Shown here: piece by piece, positions 9,464-19,494 of the stretch | Layout: each line of letters starts with the position of its first letter | Position numbering within the stretch: position 1 is the stretch's first letter | DNA from: Gemmatimonadaceae bacterium | Lineage (GTDB): Bacteria > Gemmatimonadota > Gemmatimonadetes > Gemmatimonadales > Gemmatimonadaceae | NCBI GenBank assembly: GCA_030647905.1 | Contig: JAUSJA010000033.1 | Span: forward strand, 269,325 to 333,324 | Direction of reading: 5' to 3' | DNA length: 64,000 nt | Notes under the pieces: generated by a model | What the model was told of the DNA's origin: nothing | Database searches by the model: none | What the model saw: only the letters and a program-made list of their open reading frames with translations | Made by a program: the position numbers and the translations under genes

Positions 9464-9931
9464 ATGAGGAGTTTTGCAGTGTCACGCCTCGGCTTCTGCT
9501 TCGCCGCCGCGGTCACGATCTGGGGCTGTAGCGGGAGCAATGGCGAGCCGCCGAAAACACCACTCGGTCAGGCACAACCCGGGAGCATGGGCGCGAGCGA
9601 CGCGGCCACCCCAGGGGCGATGGGGGACGAGGCAAAGACGGCCCTCGATAGCGGCAACATCCTGTTCAGGGCGAAGGCTTATGACCGAGCGCTCGTGCAA
9701 TACCGCCGCTCAGCGCAGCTGGCCCCGACCGAGCCGGCACCGCTCCTCGGCATTCTCATGGTCGCCGACGTGACAAAGAACGCGAAGCTTGCCGACAGCA
9801 CGCTCGCGCGCATACGCGCGCTGAATCCGGGGGCGGCGGATTCTTCGGCCGCCATGTCGCAGGCCGAGATCCTCGACATTCATTCCGGCGCCAGGAAGGC
9901 CCCACCTCCGCCACCCGCGAAAAAGCAGTGA
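9464..9931 (+). CDS. Lipoprotein with TPR-like repeats
   Basis: 155 residues. The signal sequence ends in a lipobox (IWGC, Cys about 22), so it is probably lipid-anchored. A Pro/Gly/Ala-rich linker follows, then a helical stretch with TPR spacing (GNILFRAKAYDRALVQYRR, about 64-82) and a Pro/Lys tail. It follows the NapC-type cytochrome and is probably in the same transcript, so a scaffolding or assembly role is a reasonable guess. No enzymatic motif is seen. Confidence 0.75.
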   Translation: MRSFAVSRLGFCFAAAVTIWGCSGSNGEPPKTPLGQAQPGSMGASDAATPGAMGDEAKTALDSGNILFRAKAYDRALVQYRRSAQLAPTEPAPLLGILMVADVTKNAKLADSTLARIRALNPGAADSSAAMSQAEILDIHSGARKAPPPPPAKKQ

Positions 9932-9980
9932 CACAGGGGCGCGAGTTGTATATACCGACTCGCGTACCCCCGACACCACA

Positions 9981-10014
9981 CGGCGCCAGAGGGGAAACCA
10001 CCCCGCTGGCGCCG
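9981..10014. terminator. Bidirectional hairpin terminator between convergent genes
   Basis: CGGCGCCAG at 9981-9989 pairs with CTGGCGCCG at 10006-10014, and an inner GGGG/CCCC extends the stem. It lies between the lipoprotein stop (9931) and the mtrB stop (10055), where both converging transcripts should end. There is no T run on either side, so termination might depend on the very stable stem or on Rho. Confidence 0.6.
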
Positions 10015-10054
10015 CATATTCCACCGAGTCAACCGCTATTGCGGGAAACTCACG

Positions 10055-12391
10055 CTAGAACATGAAGATCAACCGCACCGTGCCGGTCTGGCCTTTATAC
10101 GGGCGGTTGCCGTAGCCCGTCGTGATCGCGCCGAGCGGATCAATGCGCGGCGTGCCATCCGCCAGGTCCCTCGTGGCGAAGTCGGTGATATCGAATTTCT
10201 CGTACCAATAGCCCACGCCCACGCCCACCTTCGGTCGGAACATGCGCTTCACATCCACCTTCATCTGATGCCACGTGTTGGTCACATGCGGCAGCGCTTC
10301 GAAGCAGGACGTGAGACCCGCCGCGCATGGCTTGCTGTCGCCGGCCGTGAGCGCCGTGTTGGTCGACAGGGCCTGGATGCGCGGCCCGCTGTGGATGAAC
10401 GCGTTGTCCGAGTCGCTGTAGTCGTAGCTGAATCGGATGTCGGTGTTCGGCATCGCCTTGATCAGGTCGAGATAGAGGCCGGCGTTTTTGACCTTCTCGT
10501 CGTTGTCGAGGTTCCAGTCGCGGTTCGGATCCAGCCAGCTCTCATACCTTCCCGCCACGCCCGAGAACGGGTTGGCGTTGCGCGCCTTTTGCATCGAGCT
10601 GAACTTCTCGTAGCCGAAGTTGCCGCCGATGTTGATCGCGTCGGTGGGATAGAACGCGAGCGTGACGCTGTACGCCGAGTTGGTGTTGTCCAGCAGGCCG
10701 AAGTCGTGGCCTTCGCCCTTGTAGACATCCTTGCCGGCCGCCAGCGAGAAGCCGAGTTCCATCTTTTCGTTCGGCGTCACGGACAGAATCAGTGTGCCCT
10801 TGTTGCGGTCGCTATCGGCCTCGTCGTAGAAGCGGAGGCCCGGTTGCGCGCCGCCCTCTTCGATCCTCTCTTCGGAGAACCCGTTGCCGACGCGGCGGGT
10901 GTTCTCGTAGAGGCCGCGGAGCATCGCGTACTGATTCCCATAGGTGTCCACTGACACGCGGAACGTGTAGTCGGTCATGTCGCTGAACGCCCGGCCGTCG
11001 CGCTTCACGTCGTCGAGAATGTAGCCCAGCTTGATCGCCGCGTTACGCAGCATCGTGAACGTGGCGCCCGTCTCGAACGTGTTCCGGCGGATGTTGAAGT
11101 GCTCCGTCTCGGTGCCCGTTTCCTCCGGGACCGCGTCGAAGCGCACGTACTCCACCGCGTCGAAGTGCGGCGTCAGGTTCTGGTGATCGTTGTAGCGATA
11201 CCGCATGTCGAACGCGAAGTAATCGTTCGGCCGCGTGGTGTAGTTGAGCAGGGCGTTAATGCCGCGGACTTCCGCTTCCGCGGTCGAGCGCTCCAGCGAC
11301 TTGAGGGCCGGGAACACCGCGTACACCGCGGCGTTCGCGATCATGGGGTTCGTCGTCCACGGAATCAGCTCCTCGTTCTGCTTCATCGTCGTCAGCGACA
11401 GCTGCCCGTTGAGGGTGCTGTGGCCCGGCATCTTGAAGAGGCCGATGGCGCTCAATGTGTTGAGGCTGTTGCTCGGCGGCAGCGCCAGCCGGCCGAAAGC
11501 CGGGCCGTTGCCGTTACTGTAGCCACTCGGGTCGTACGGACCGAGTGGGGGCAGCTTACCGTTGGTGAAGTTGGTGGCCCGCAGCGGGTTGTCCCACGTG
11601 AGTGACTGGAACTGGTTCTTGAACCAGGAGCCATCCCACGCCACGCGGAGCATGCCGGTGCTGGCCCTGGCCCATTCGAACCCGGCCGTCAGGTCGTTCG
11701 TCCGGTTGTCGAGCGTCATCGGCAGTTCGTTGCCGTCGTTGAATGCGAACGACGCGCCGTAGGGCTGGTTGCCGCTCTTCTTCGTGGAGCTGAACGCCAG
11801 GTTCAGGCCCGCCACATCGGTCAGCCGGTACTTCATCCCGATGCTCATGACGTCGCGACGCGACTGCATCGGGAACACGGTGGCGAGGCCGCGGTAGATC
11901 GAGGCCTGGTTGTAGGCCGCCGCGTTGGTGCCGATGCCGAGCACGCCGGCCGCCTTGTTCTGCACCTGAGTGCGCGCCGCCGCGTCCAACGTCCAGACGT
12001 TGCCGCCCTGGTCCTTCCACGGCGTCAGCGTGTTGTAGCCGTAGTTCAGTGGAGTCGAATTCCACATCGCCGTCACCTTCAACTTGCCGTAGTTGTTGTA
12101 GTCGGCCACGTATTGCTGATCGTGGTAGCCGATGTTCGCGGCGCTGAACCGGAGCGCGGACTTCTCGTTCTCCTTGCCGGCATCCATTCTAGTCAGGAGG
12201 CCGTCCCGCAAATCGCGGTAACGCTCCCATCGAGCTTTGTCGCCGTCAACGGACGAGCCGCGATACCCGAGATCGAACCATCCGGAGATCGCCGGAGCCG
12301 TGTCCGGAGCTGCGGCGGTTTGCTGTGCGCGCGCCACGCCTGTGAAGGCGAGCACGAGCGCCGCGGTCGAAAGCATTAGTCTGTTGCCCAT
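10055..12391 (-). CDS. mtrB: MtrB/PioB family outer membrane beta-barrel, decaheme-associated porin
   Basis: 778 residues. The ATG at 12391 is preceded by GGAGGGAG and opens a clean signal peptide ending in ARAQQ. The body is rich in alternating aromatic and polar beta-strands, and the protein ends in a terminal Phe (LIFMF), as outer membrane barrels do. Family knowledge: MtrB/PioB forms a large barrel that insulates the decaheme MtrA/PioA and carries electrons across the outer membrane. The decaheme gene ends 16 bases upstream on the same strand, which confirms the pairing. No extracellular MtrC-like cytochrome is seen next to it, as in Fe(II)-oxidiser PioAB/MtoAB loci. Confidence 0.9.
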   Translation of the reverse strand: MGNRLMLSTAALVLAFTGVARAQQTAAAPDTAPAISGWFDLGYRGSSVDGDKARWERYRDLRDGLLTRMDAGKENEKSALRFSAANIGYHDQQYVADYNNYGKLKVTAMWNSTPLNYGYNTLTPWKDQGGNVWTLDAAARTQVQNKAAGVLGIGTNAAAYNQASIYRGLATVFPMQSRRDVMSIGMKYRLTDVAGLNLAFSSTKKSGNQPYGASFAFNDGNELPMTLDNRTNDLTAGFEWARASTGMLRVAWDGSWFKNQFQSLTWDNPLRATNFTNGKLPPLGPYDPSGYSNGNGPAFGRLALPPSNSLNTLSAIGLFKMPGHSTLNGQLSLTTMKQNEELIPWTTNPMIANAAVYAVFPALKSLERSTAEAEVRGINALLNYTTRPNDYFAFDMRYRYNDHQNLTPHFDAVEYVRFDAVPEETGTETEHFNIRRNTFETGATFTMLRNAAIKLGYILDDVKRDGRAFSDMTDYTFRVSVDTYGNQYAMLRGLYENTRRVGNGFSEERIEEGGAQPGLRFYDEADSDRNKGTLILSVTPNEKMELGFSLAAGKDVYKGEGHDFGLLDNTNSAYSVTLAFYPTDAINIGGNFGYEKFSSMQKARNANPFSGVAGRYESWLDPNRDWNLDNDEKVKNAGLYLDLIKAMPNTDIRFSYDYSDSDNAFIHSGPRIQALSTNTALTAGDSKPCAAGLTSCFEALPHVTNTWHQMKVDVKRMFRPKVGVGVGYWYEKFDITDFATRDLADGTPRIDPLGAITTGYGNRPYKGQTGTVRLIFMF

Positions 12392-12407
12392 CGTAGTCTC
12401 CCTCCAG

Positions 12408-13364
12408 TTAGCGTAGTAAAGCCTTGCCATTGGGCGAATTGGATCCATGGATCTGCGAGTGGCAGATCACGCATCCACGGCCCGTGATCTTGTTGGCGTT
12501 CGACGAGGTCTTGATGACGAACCCGTCGTACACCGTTGGTGGGTGTCGCGAGGTGACGTGGCAACGCTGGCAGAGGAAGGGCACTTTCGACACGAGCATG
12601 CGTTCGTTGCTCGATCCGTGCGGATCGTGGCAGGTCACGCAGGAGTTGCTGACCGGCGCGTGTTCCCAGAGGGTCGGTCCGCGCTTTTCGGTGTGACAGC
12701 TCGCGCAGGCCTGATCAATCGTGGTGCCGGTCTTCAGCATCTTCACGTTGGCCGAGCCGTGCGTGTTGTGGCACGACGAGCACACCAGCTTGTCTTCGCG
12801 AACCGGCATGTGGTTGAACCGGTTCAGCTTGCTGACGATGTTCTGGTGGCAGGTTGCGCAAAGCTTCGGCTGCGTCTCCGTCTTCATCAGCTTCGCGCCC
12901 TTCGAGTTGTGCACGCTATGGCACGCCGTGCAGGACACGCGGCGGGCTTCGTGCTTGCTGCCCGCCCAGAGGGCGTGCTCGCCTGACGCGTGACAGGTCG
13001 TGCACACCGCCGACGCCTCGTCGGCGCTGATCTTGTTGAACTGGCGCGGCTTGAACTTCTCCGGATCATCGGCGTGTTTGCTGCCCGGGCCGTGACAGGA
13101 CTCGCAGCCCTGCCCCGCGGCCGGTGTCCTGGGGTCGGCGGCCTTGCTATGAAGGGTCTTGCGGAAGCTTGCCATCTTGTCATCGTGACACTCCAGGCAG
13201 GCTTCCGTGCCGACAATCGTCGCGCCGGCTGCCGAAGCCGGAGGCTCAGGCACCTGCGCTCCCGCCCGTGCGAACGCCACCGCCCACATCAGCACGCTGC
13301 ATACGAGCCAAAACGTTGGCCCCATTGAGCGAATTCCACTACTCCGACCCGTACTAAATGTCAT
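12408..13364 (-). CDS. mtrA: Decaheme cytochrome c, MtrA/DmsE/PioA family
   Basis: 318 residues, standard for the family. A signal peptide ends near ARAGAQ. There are exactly ten CXXCH sites: CLECH, CESCH, CTTCH, CTACH, CATCH, CSSCH, CASCH, CVTCH, CQRCH and CVICH. The start has AGGAGGGT five bases upstream. The protein is periplasmic and plugs into the MtrB barrel to form a heme wire across the outer membrane. It is the first gene of an mtrAB operon, divergent from the tetraheme cytochrome gene, with 284 bases of shared regulatory DNA. Confidence 0.93.
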   Translation of the reverse strand: MTFSTGRSSGIRSMGPTFWLVCSVLMWAVAFARAGAQVPEPPASAAGATIVGTEACLECHDDKMASFRKTLHSKAADPRTPAAGQGCESCHGPGSKHADDPEKFKPRQFNKISADEASAVCTTCHASGEHALWAGSKHEARRVSCTACHSVHNSKGAKLMKTETQPKLCATCHQNIVSKLNRFNHMPVREDKLVCSSCHNTHGSANVKMLKTGTTIDQACASCHTEKRGPTLWEHAPVSNSCVTCHDPHGSSNERMLVSKVPFLCQRCHVTSRHPPTVYDGFVIKTSSNANKITGRGCVICHSQIHGSNSPNGKALLR

Positions 13365-13484
13365 GGCACCCTCCTGAGATGCGCCAACCAGAATGAGCCG
13401 CTACATCAACCCGCCCGCGAATCCTCACGCCGCCGTGACACAACGGCACCACTAATAATGGTAGTCGTAGGTATTCGCCGCCTG

Positions 13485-13540
13485 TCGGGCATTCTGATCG
13501 CCGTTTGTCAGGCATTCTGGTCGCCGTTTGTCAGGCATTC
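13485..13540. repeat. 23-bp tandem repeat, two full units and one partial
   Basis: Units at 13485-13507 and 13508-13530 differ at two positions: TCGGGCATTCTGATCGCC and TCAGGCATTCTGGTCGCC, each followed by GTTTG. A third partial unit covers 13531-13540. The repeat lies between divergent mtrA and the tetraheme cytochrome gene, about 110 bases before the latter. The helical-turn-like spacing suggests repeated binding of one regulator, but no motif is recognised. Confidence 0.75.
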
Positions 13541-13648
13541 ACGGACAGCGGGTCCCCCGCACGCACACGTAGATTAAGACAGGCGAAACTCATCTTCGGC
13601 GTGAGTTCAATTTCACCTTCACCACAAGGCCGACAAGGGGAGCAATTC

Positions 13649-14188
13649 ATGAAGCGCACACTTTCACTTCTCGCGCTGGCGGCGAGTGTGGTCTCCACGG
13701 CGAACATGGCCGGAGCACAGGCGGGGGGCCACACATATGTTGGCGCCAAAGCATGCGGCCTGTGCCACAAGGCCGAAAAGAAGGGGAACCAGCTCGGCGT
13801 CTGGCAAAAGTCGAAGCACGCGAAAGCATATACGACGCTGACGACGGAGGCGGCGAACGACATCGCCAAGGCAAAAGGGATCACGACGCCCGCCGCTGAA
13901 GCACCAGCGTGCCTCAAGTGCCACGCCATCGTCGGCGATGCCAAGGCGGACATCAAGGACGGCGTGCAGTGCGAAACGTGCCACGGTCCCGGTTCGGATT
14001 ACAAGAGCCTGACTGTGATGAAGGCCAAGGGCAAGGCCGTCGCGGCCGGGATGAAGGAGTACAAGGACAAAGCGGCGATCGAAAAGCAGTGCCGCACATG
14101 TCACAACGAGAAGAGCCCGACGGCGAAGGAGTTCAAATTCGAAGAGCGCTGGGCGAAGATCAAGCATCCTGTACTGACGAGTCCGTAA
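13649..14188 (+). CDS. Periplasmic tetraheme cytochrome c (cytochrome c554-like)
   Basis: 179 residues. The ATG at 13649 has AAGGGGAG upstream and starts a signal peptide ending in AGAQA; the frame is open further upstream but without a better start. Four heme sites are present: CGLCH, CLKCH, CETCH and CRTCH. The spacing resembles the cytochrome c554 family. It is probably a soluble carrier between the membrane b/c cytochromes encoded next and MtrA across the divergent promoter. The 13-heme gene begins 33 bases after this stop. Confidence 0.88.
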   Translation: MKRTLSLLALAASVVSTANMAGAQAGGHTYVGAKACGLCHKAEKKGNQLGVWQKSKHAKAYTTLTTEAANDIAKAKGITTPAAEAPACLKCHAIVGDAKADIKDGVQCETCHGPGSDYKSLTVMKAKGKAVAAGMKEYKDKAAIEKQCRTCHNEKSPTAKEFKFEERWAKIKHPVLTSP

Positions 14189-14221
14189 GGTCCACCGCTC
14201 AGTTGAGAGAGCAGCCTGCAT

Positions 14222-16393
14222 ATGAAGCAACGCGTATTTGTTCTTGCGTTGTTCGCTGGAGGCCTCTTTCAACTGAGTGCAACGTCGGCTCTCGCACAGA
14301 CGAGAGCCGATTGCCTCACCTGTCACAGCGATTCAGCCCTTTCCAAAGAAGGCCCCGGCAAGAAGACGATCTCGCTTCATACCGACGAAGCGGTTCTCAA
14401 CAAGTCGACGCACGCGCGCCTCGCGTGCGTCGCTTGTCATACGGGGTTCAACCCGGACGACCTGCCGCACAAAGCCAGGATTGAGCCGGTCGCGTGCGTG
14501 CGTTGCCACGCCGGCGCGGTGTCCAGGCATCCGTTTCACCCGGAGCTCGCGAAGGCCGTCAGCAGCCACCAGGAACCGGGCGTGGCGTGCAAGGATTGCC
14601 ACGGCACGCACGACGTCGAGTCACTCAAGATGGCCGGCTCGAAGTTCTCCGCGGGGCGTCTCACCGAATCGTGCGGATCGTGCCACGAGCTCGAAGCGCA
14701 GCACTTTCCAGTATCCGCGCACGGCAAGGCGCTCGCGGCAAGTGTCAAAGGCGCGCCAAACTGCCTGACGTGCCATCGCGGCGCGATCGCCTTCGTCGCT
14801 GGCACGGCCGATTCGCTCTCGGTCAAACGGGCCCAGGAGCAGCTCTGCCTGTCGTGTCATCTCGACAATCCCGATGTGCGGGCGCGGACATCGCCGACGG
14901 CGGGGTTCATTGGCGCCTACGACAACAGCGTGCATGGCGCCGCGCTGCAAAAAGGCAATGCCAGGGCCGCGAACTGCGTGAGCTGCCACGGCAGCCACGA
15001 CATGAAGAAGGGCACCGACCCCGGCTCGTTCGTCAACCGAGCCAACATTCCGGCGACGTGCGCGCAGTGCCACGCCGACATCGCGAAAACGTTCGGGCAG
15101 AGCGTCCACGGCGTGGCGGTGGCGAAGGGCAATTCCGACGCCCCCGTCTGTACGACGTGCCACGGCGAGCACACGATTCTTGGCCCGTCCGATCCCCGGT
15201 CCCGCGTCGCGGCGAAAAATGTCTCCGCGCAGGTCTGCTCGCCCTGTCATGCGTCGGTCCTGCTGTCGGCCAAGTACGGGCTCAATAGCGACCGGTTTCG
15301 TACGTTCACCGACAGCTATCACGGGCTGGCGAGCCGCGGTGGGTCCGTCGCGGTCGCCAACTGTGCCAGCTGCCACAGCGCCCACGACATCAAGCCGTCG
15401 AGCGATCCGACGTCGAGCGTCAACAAGGCGAATCTCGCCGTCACGTGCGGCAGGTGCCACCCGGGTGCCAACGAGCGATTCGCGATTGGCTCCGTGCACA
15501 TCTCGCTGACCGCGCAAAAGGAGCCGCTTCTCTACTGGGTCGCGACGGCATACATCATTCTCATCGTCGTGATCGTCGGCGGCATGCTCGTGCACAACGC
15601 CCTCGACTTTGTCAAGAAGTCAAAGCGACTACTGATGGTGCGCCGCGGCCTGGCCGAAGAGGAGCGCGTGGGACATGCGCTGTATCTCCGCATGTCACTC
15701 GGCGAACGACTACAACACGGGATACTGCTGGTGAGTTTCATCACGCTCGTCATCACGGGGTTCGCGTTGAAGTTCCCCGAGGCATGGTGGGTGGCGCCGC
15801 TGCAGCGCGTCAGCCCGTCGATATTCTCCGTCCGGAGCATCGTGCATCGCATCGCCGGCGTGGTGATGGTCCTCGTGAGCATCTATCACTGCTACTATCT
15901 GTTCTTCGTCCCGCGCGGAAAGCAGCTGCTGCGCGACCTGCTGCCGACGCGCCAGGATTTCCGCGACGCGTTCACCGTGATGCGTTTCAACCTTGGCATG
16001 TCGACGGTCCGAGCGCGATTCGGGCGCTTCAGCTACATCGAAAAGACCGAGTACTGGGCTCTCGTGTGGGGCACCATTCTCATGGGAGCCACCGGGGCGA
16101 TCCTCTGGTTCGACAACACCTTCATCGGCTTGCTCACGAAGCTTGGATGGGACGTCGCGCGCACAATCCACTACTACGAGGCCTGGCTCGCGACGCTCGC
16201 GATCATCGTGTGGCACATGTACTTCGTGGTTTTCAACCCCGATGTGTACCCGATGAACCTGGCGTGGTGGAAGGGAACGCTGACGGAACGGGAGATGCAC
16301 GAGGAACATCCGCTCGAACTGGAGCGGCTGAAAGAAAACGATGCTGCGCGCGCGAACGCCGGGGATGACGATCCGGACGATCGTTCGGCGTGA
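14222..16393 (+). CDS. 13-heme cytochrome c fused to a membrane cytochrome b module (CbcL-like)
   Basis: 723 residues with a signal peptide (cleavage near ALAQ). Thirteen CXXCH sites fill residues 30-430, from CLTCH to CGRCH. The C-terminal third has several membrane helices with conserved His, as in di-heme cytochrome b561 / formate dehydrogenase gamma subunits, and a charged cytoplasmic tail. The layout matches the idea behind Geobacter CbcL: the b hemes exchange electrons with quinones, and the periplasmic c hemes pass them on. It has more c hemes than CbcL, so it is an analogue by layout and not a proven orthologue. The next gene starts 33 bases after this stop and encodes a larger relative. 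Confidence 0.88.
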   Translation: MKQRVFVLALFAGGLFQLSATSALAQTRADCLTCHSDSALSKEGPGKKTISLHTDEAVLNKSTHARLACVACHTGFNPDDLPHKARIEPVACVRCHAGAVSRHPFHPELAKAVSSHQEPGVACKDCHGTHDVESLKMAGSKFSAGRLTESCGSCHELEAQHFPVSAHGKALAASVKGAPNCLTCHRGAIAFVAGTADSLSVKRAQEQLCLSCHLDNPDVRARTSPTAGFIGAYDNSVHGAALQKGNARAANCVSCHGSHDMKKGTDPGSFVNRANIPATCAQCHADIAKTFGQSVHGVAVAKGNSDAPVCTTCHGEHTILGPSDPRSRVAAKNVSAQVCSPCHASVLLSAKYGLNSDRFRTFTDSYHGLASRGGSVAVANCASCHSAHDIKPSSDPTSSVNKANLAVTCGRCHPGANERFAIGSVHISLTAQKEPLLYWVATAYIILIVVIVGGMLVHNALDFVKKSKRLLMVRRGLAEEERVGHALYLRMSLGERLQHGILLVSFITLVITGFALKFPEAWWVAPLQRVSPSIFSVRSIVHRIAGVVMVLVSIYHCYYLFFVPRGKQLLRDLLPTRQDFRDAFTVMRFNLGMSTVRARFGRFSYIEKTEYWALVWGTILMGATGAILWFDNTFIGLLTKLGWDVARTIHYYEAWLATLAIIVWHMYFVVFNPDVYPMNLAWWKGTLTEREMHEEHPLELERLKENDAARANAGDDDPDDRSA

Positions 16394-16426
16394 CCGTTCA
16401 GCCACGTGTCAATCTGGAACCGTGAC

Positions 16427-19207
16427 ATGACAACGCTGAAGTTGGTCATTCCCGCCTTCGCGCTGGCGCTCCTGCTTGGTCACCCCGGGAGCGCCGCCGC
16501 GCAGGCGAATGATGACTGCTTCACGTGCCATACCGACAAGGCTCTCACCAAGAAGCGTGGCGGCAGGACGGTTTCGTTGTACGTGGACCAGGCCAGGTTC
16601 GAAGCTACGATCCATGGGAAGAAATCCTGCATCGACTGCCACGCGGACCTGAAGGGCAAGGAACTCCCGCACGACGAGACGCTCAAGCCGGCCGCATGCG
16701 GCAGCTGCCACGCGGACGAGCAACGGCAGCACACCGCGTCGCTCCATGGCAGGGCGATCGCCCGCGGCGACCAGTTGGCGCCGCATTGCATCGACTGCCA
16801 CGGCAGCCACCAGATCGTAGCGGGAAAAGATCCGCGCTCTCCGGTGCAACCCGCCCGCATTCCGTATCTGTGCGGCAAGTGCCACTCCGAAGGCACGCCG
16901 GTTCAGAAGCAGCGCGAGATCCACCAGTCCAACATCGTGAGCAACTATTCGGAGAGCATGCACGGCGATGCACTCATGAATAAGGGGCTGGTGGTGGCGG
17001 CGACGTGCGTGTCCTGCCACACCGCGCACTCGATACTCCCGCACACCGACCCCAGGTCGTCGATCGCGCGCGCGAACATCGCGGCGACTTGCTCGCAGTG
17101 CCACGCGCAAATCGAGGCGGTCCACCGCAAAGTCATCCAGGGCCAGCTGTGGGAAAAGGAGGCGCACGTCCTCCCCGCCTGCGTCGACTGCCACGAACCA
17201 CACAAGGTCCGCAAGGTCTTCTACGACCAGGGAATGGCGGATCGCGATTGCCTGCGCTGCCACGAACGACGTGACATCAAGGCGTCCAGGGACGGACGGT
17301 CGCTCTACGTCGATAGCATTGCAATGGCCGGCTCGATCCACGTCAAGCAAGCCTGCAGCCAGTGCCACACCGGCGTCACCCCCTCGCGCATGCGCCCGTG
17401 TGAGACGCTGACACAGAAAGTGAATTGTGCATCGTGTCACGCCGAGATCGGAACGCAGTACCAGAAGAGCACGCACGGCCAGCTGGAGGCGAAGCGCGAC
17501 AACAACGCACCGACCTGCAAGCAGTGCCACGGCACGCACGGAGTGCTCGGCAAACGCGATCCGAGGTCGGCGTCGTTCCCGACACGTGTCCCCACGTTGT
17601 GCGCACAGTGCCACCGCACCGGGCAAAAGGCCGCCCTTCGCTACACCGGCACCGAAACCGAGATCGTGGAGCGGTACACCGAGAGCATCCACGGCAAGGG
17701 ACTAATCGAGAGCGGGCTCGTCGTCACCGCCACGTGCACGAGTTGCCACACCGCGCACAGCGTGCTCCCGCGCGATAGCACGCAGTCGAGCGTCAACCGC
17801 AAGAACCTCCCCGCGACGTGCGGAGCCTGTCACGCCGGCATTGAAAAGCAGTTCGAGCGCAGTGTGCACTCGGCGAGCGTCACGAAGACCGGCCAGAAGC
17901 TGCCCGTGTGCGATGACTGCCACACCGCCCACACCATCAGCCGCACCGACGCGGCGGGCTTCAAGCTCCGCATCATGAATCAGTGCGGCAACTGCCACGA
18001 AGCGATTGCCAAAACGTATTTCGAGACCTATCACGGCAAGGTCTCGCGTCTCGGGTACACCAAGACGGCGCAGTGTTACGACTGCCACGGTTCGCACGAC
18101 ATCCTGCCGGTCACCGATGCGCGATCTCACCTGAGTCGCGGCAACGTGGTGGCCACGTGCAAGAAGTGCCATGCGGGCGCCACGCGGCGCTTCGCGGGGT
18201 ACCTGACGCACGCGACCCACCACGACCCCGGCAAGTACCCCGTGCTCTTCTGGGTCTTCTGGGCAATGACCAGCCTGCTGGTCGTGACCTTCACCGTTGC
18301 CGGAGCACATACGCTGCTCTGGCTGCCGCGTGCGCTGAAGATGCGCCGCGAGTTCGGCAGGCATCCGGCCGCGGTCGAGGGGGAACTCGAGTACGAAAGG
18401 TTCTCGCGGCTGAATCGCGCGCTGCACGTGACCATGATCGTCAGCTTCATCAGCCTCGCCCTCACCGGAATGACGCTGAAGTTCGCGTACACCAAGTGGG
18501 CGTCGGTGCTCTCACACCTGCTCGGTGGATTCGAGACGGCCGGCTACATCCACCGCACGGCGGCGGTGGCGATGGTCGGTGTGTTCATCGCGCACATCGT
18601 CGATGTGATACGCGGCAAACGCCGCGAAAAAACCCCGTGGAAGGATCTGCTCTTCGGGCCGAAGTCGATGATGTTCGGGCCCAAAGACCTCGCGGACTTC
18701 GTGGGGTCCATCAAGTGGTTCCTCGGACTCGGCAAGCGTCCGCACTATGGCCGCTGGACCTACTGGGAAAAATTCGACTACTTCGCGGTGTTCTGGGGCA
18801 TCGCGGTGATCGGCACGACCGGATTGTCGCTGTGGTTCCCGACGTTCTTCGCGTGGTTCCTGCCCGGCTGGTTCGTCAACGTGGCGACCATCATCCACAG
18901 CGACGAGGCGTTGCTCGCGACCGGGTTCATTTTCACGATTCACTTCTTCAACACGCACCTGCGTCCTGAGAAGTTCCCGATGGACATCGTGGTCTTCACC
19001 GGTCGCATGACCGTTGAAGAGCTGATGCACGACAAGCCCGCCGAGTACGAGGAACTGGTCGCGAATGGCGAACTGGAGAAACACCTCGTCGTACCCTATC
19101 AGCCGATCGTGATCAGGACGATTCGCGCATTCGCGTGGACGGCGCTCGCCGTCGGATTCATGATGGTGCTGTGGATTGTCTATGCGATGCTGTTCTCGTA
19201 CGCATGA
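16427..19207 (+). CDS. 19-heme cytochrome c fused to a membrane cytochrome b module
   Basis: 926 residues from the ATG at 16427, which opens a signal peptide (GSAAAQA); a GTG at 16406 is possible. There are nineteen CXXCH sites, from CFTCH at 31 to CKKCH at 578. Residues about 104-235 and 347-482 are visibly duplicated: [16 protein letters not shown], then a CGKCH/CAQCH site, then [16 protein letters not shown], then [25 protein letters not shown] membrane b-type module with several helices follows from about 605. Role by layout: quinone-linked electron transfer through a long periplasmic heme wire. It belongs to the same transcript as the 13-heme protein. Confidence 0.88.
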   Translation: MTTLKLVIPAFALALLLGHPGSAAAQANDDCFTCHTDKALTKKRGGRTVSLYVDQARFEATIHGKKSCIDCHADLKGKELPHDETLKPAACGSCHADEQRQHTASLHGRAIARGDQLAPHCIDCHGSHQIVAGKDPRSPVQPARIPYLCGKCHSEGTPVQKQREIHQSNIVSNYSESMHGDALMNKGLVVAATCVSCHTAHSILPHTDPRSSIARANIAATCSQCHAQIEAVHRKVIQGQLWEKEAHVLPACVDCHEPHKVRKVFYDQGMADRDCLRCHERRDIKASRDGRSLYVDSIAMAGSIHVKQACSQCHTGVTPSRMRPCETLTQKVNCASCHAEIGTQYQKSTHGQLEAKRDNNAPTCKQCHGTHGVLGKRDPRSASFPTRVPTLCAQCHRTGQKAALRYTGTETEIVERYTESIHGKGLIESGLVVTATCTSCHTAHSVLPRDSTQSSVNRKNLPATCGACHAGIEKQFERSVHSASVTKTGQKLPVCDDCHTAHTISRTDAAGFKLRIMNQCGNCHEAIAKTYFETYHGKVSRLGYTKTAQCYDCHGSHDILPVTDARSHLSRGNVVATCKKCHAGATRRFAGYLTHATHHDPGKYPVLFWVFWAMTSLLVVTFTVAGAHTLLWLPRALKMRREFGRHPAAVEGELEYERFSRLNRALHVTMIVSFISLALTGMTLKFAYTKWASVLSHLLGGFETAGYIHRTAAVAMVGVFIAHIVDVIRGKRREKTPWKDLLFGPKSMMFGPKDLADFVGSIKWFLGLGKRPHYGRWTYWEKFDYFAVFWGIAVIGTTGLSLWFPTFFAWFLPGWFVNVATIIHSDEALLATGFIFTIHFFNTHLRPEKFPMDIVVFTGRMTVEELMHDKPAEYEELVANGELEKHLVVPYQPIVIRTIRAFAWTALAVGFMMVLWIVYAMLFSYA

Positions 19208-19272
19208 TGCGTTCACGGTTAGAGACGCGCCCCTCCTGCGGTCACGGTGATTTGCCCCACTACCCAGGTATG

Positions 19273-19315
19273 TTCGAATGCGCGTGTGGGTGATTTCACC
19301 CACACGCGTATCGAA
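19273..19315. promoter_or_regulatory. Long perfect palindrome (terminator or operator)
   Basis: CGCGTGTGGGTGA at 19281-19293 and its exact complement at 19296-19308 are separated by two bases. An outer TTCGA/TCGAA pair (19273-19277 and 19311-19315) extends the dyad after a small mismatch. It lies 74 bases after the 19-heme gene and about 180 bases before the Rieske gene. As RNA it would fold into a very stable hairpin without a T run. As DNA it is a large two-fold site for a dimeric regulator. The sequence does not decide between the two. Confidence 0.65.
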
Positions 19316-19494
19316 TCATGGACGGAAGACGCGATCTAACATATTCACCAGCAATGTGTTGGACGTTTCGATGAGGAGTGGAACGGCCCTTGCCAACTAT
19401 GTATATATTTATGGGTTCACGATCAGCAACGGGGTGCGCACGGTTGGCGAACATCGACTCACAGCACGGCACGGGAAGCCCTGATCAAGGGCCG

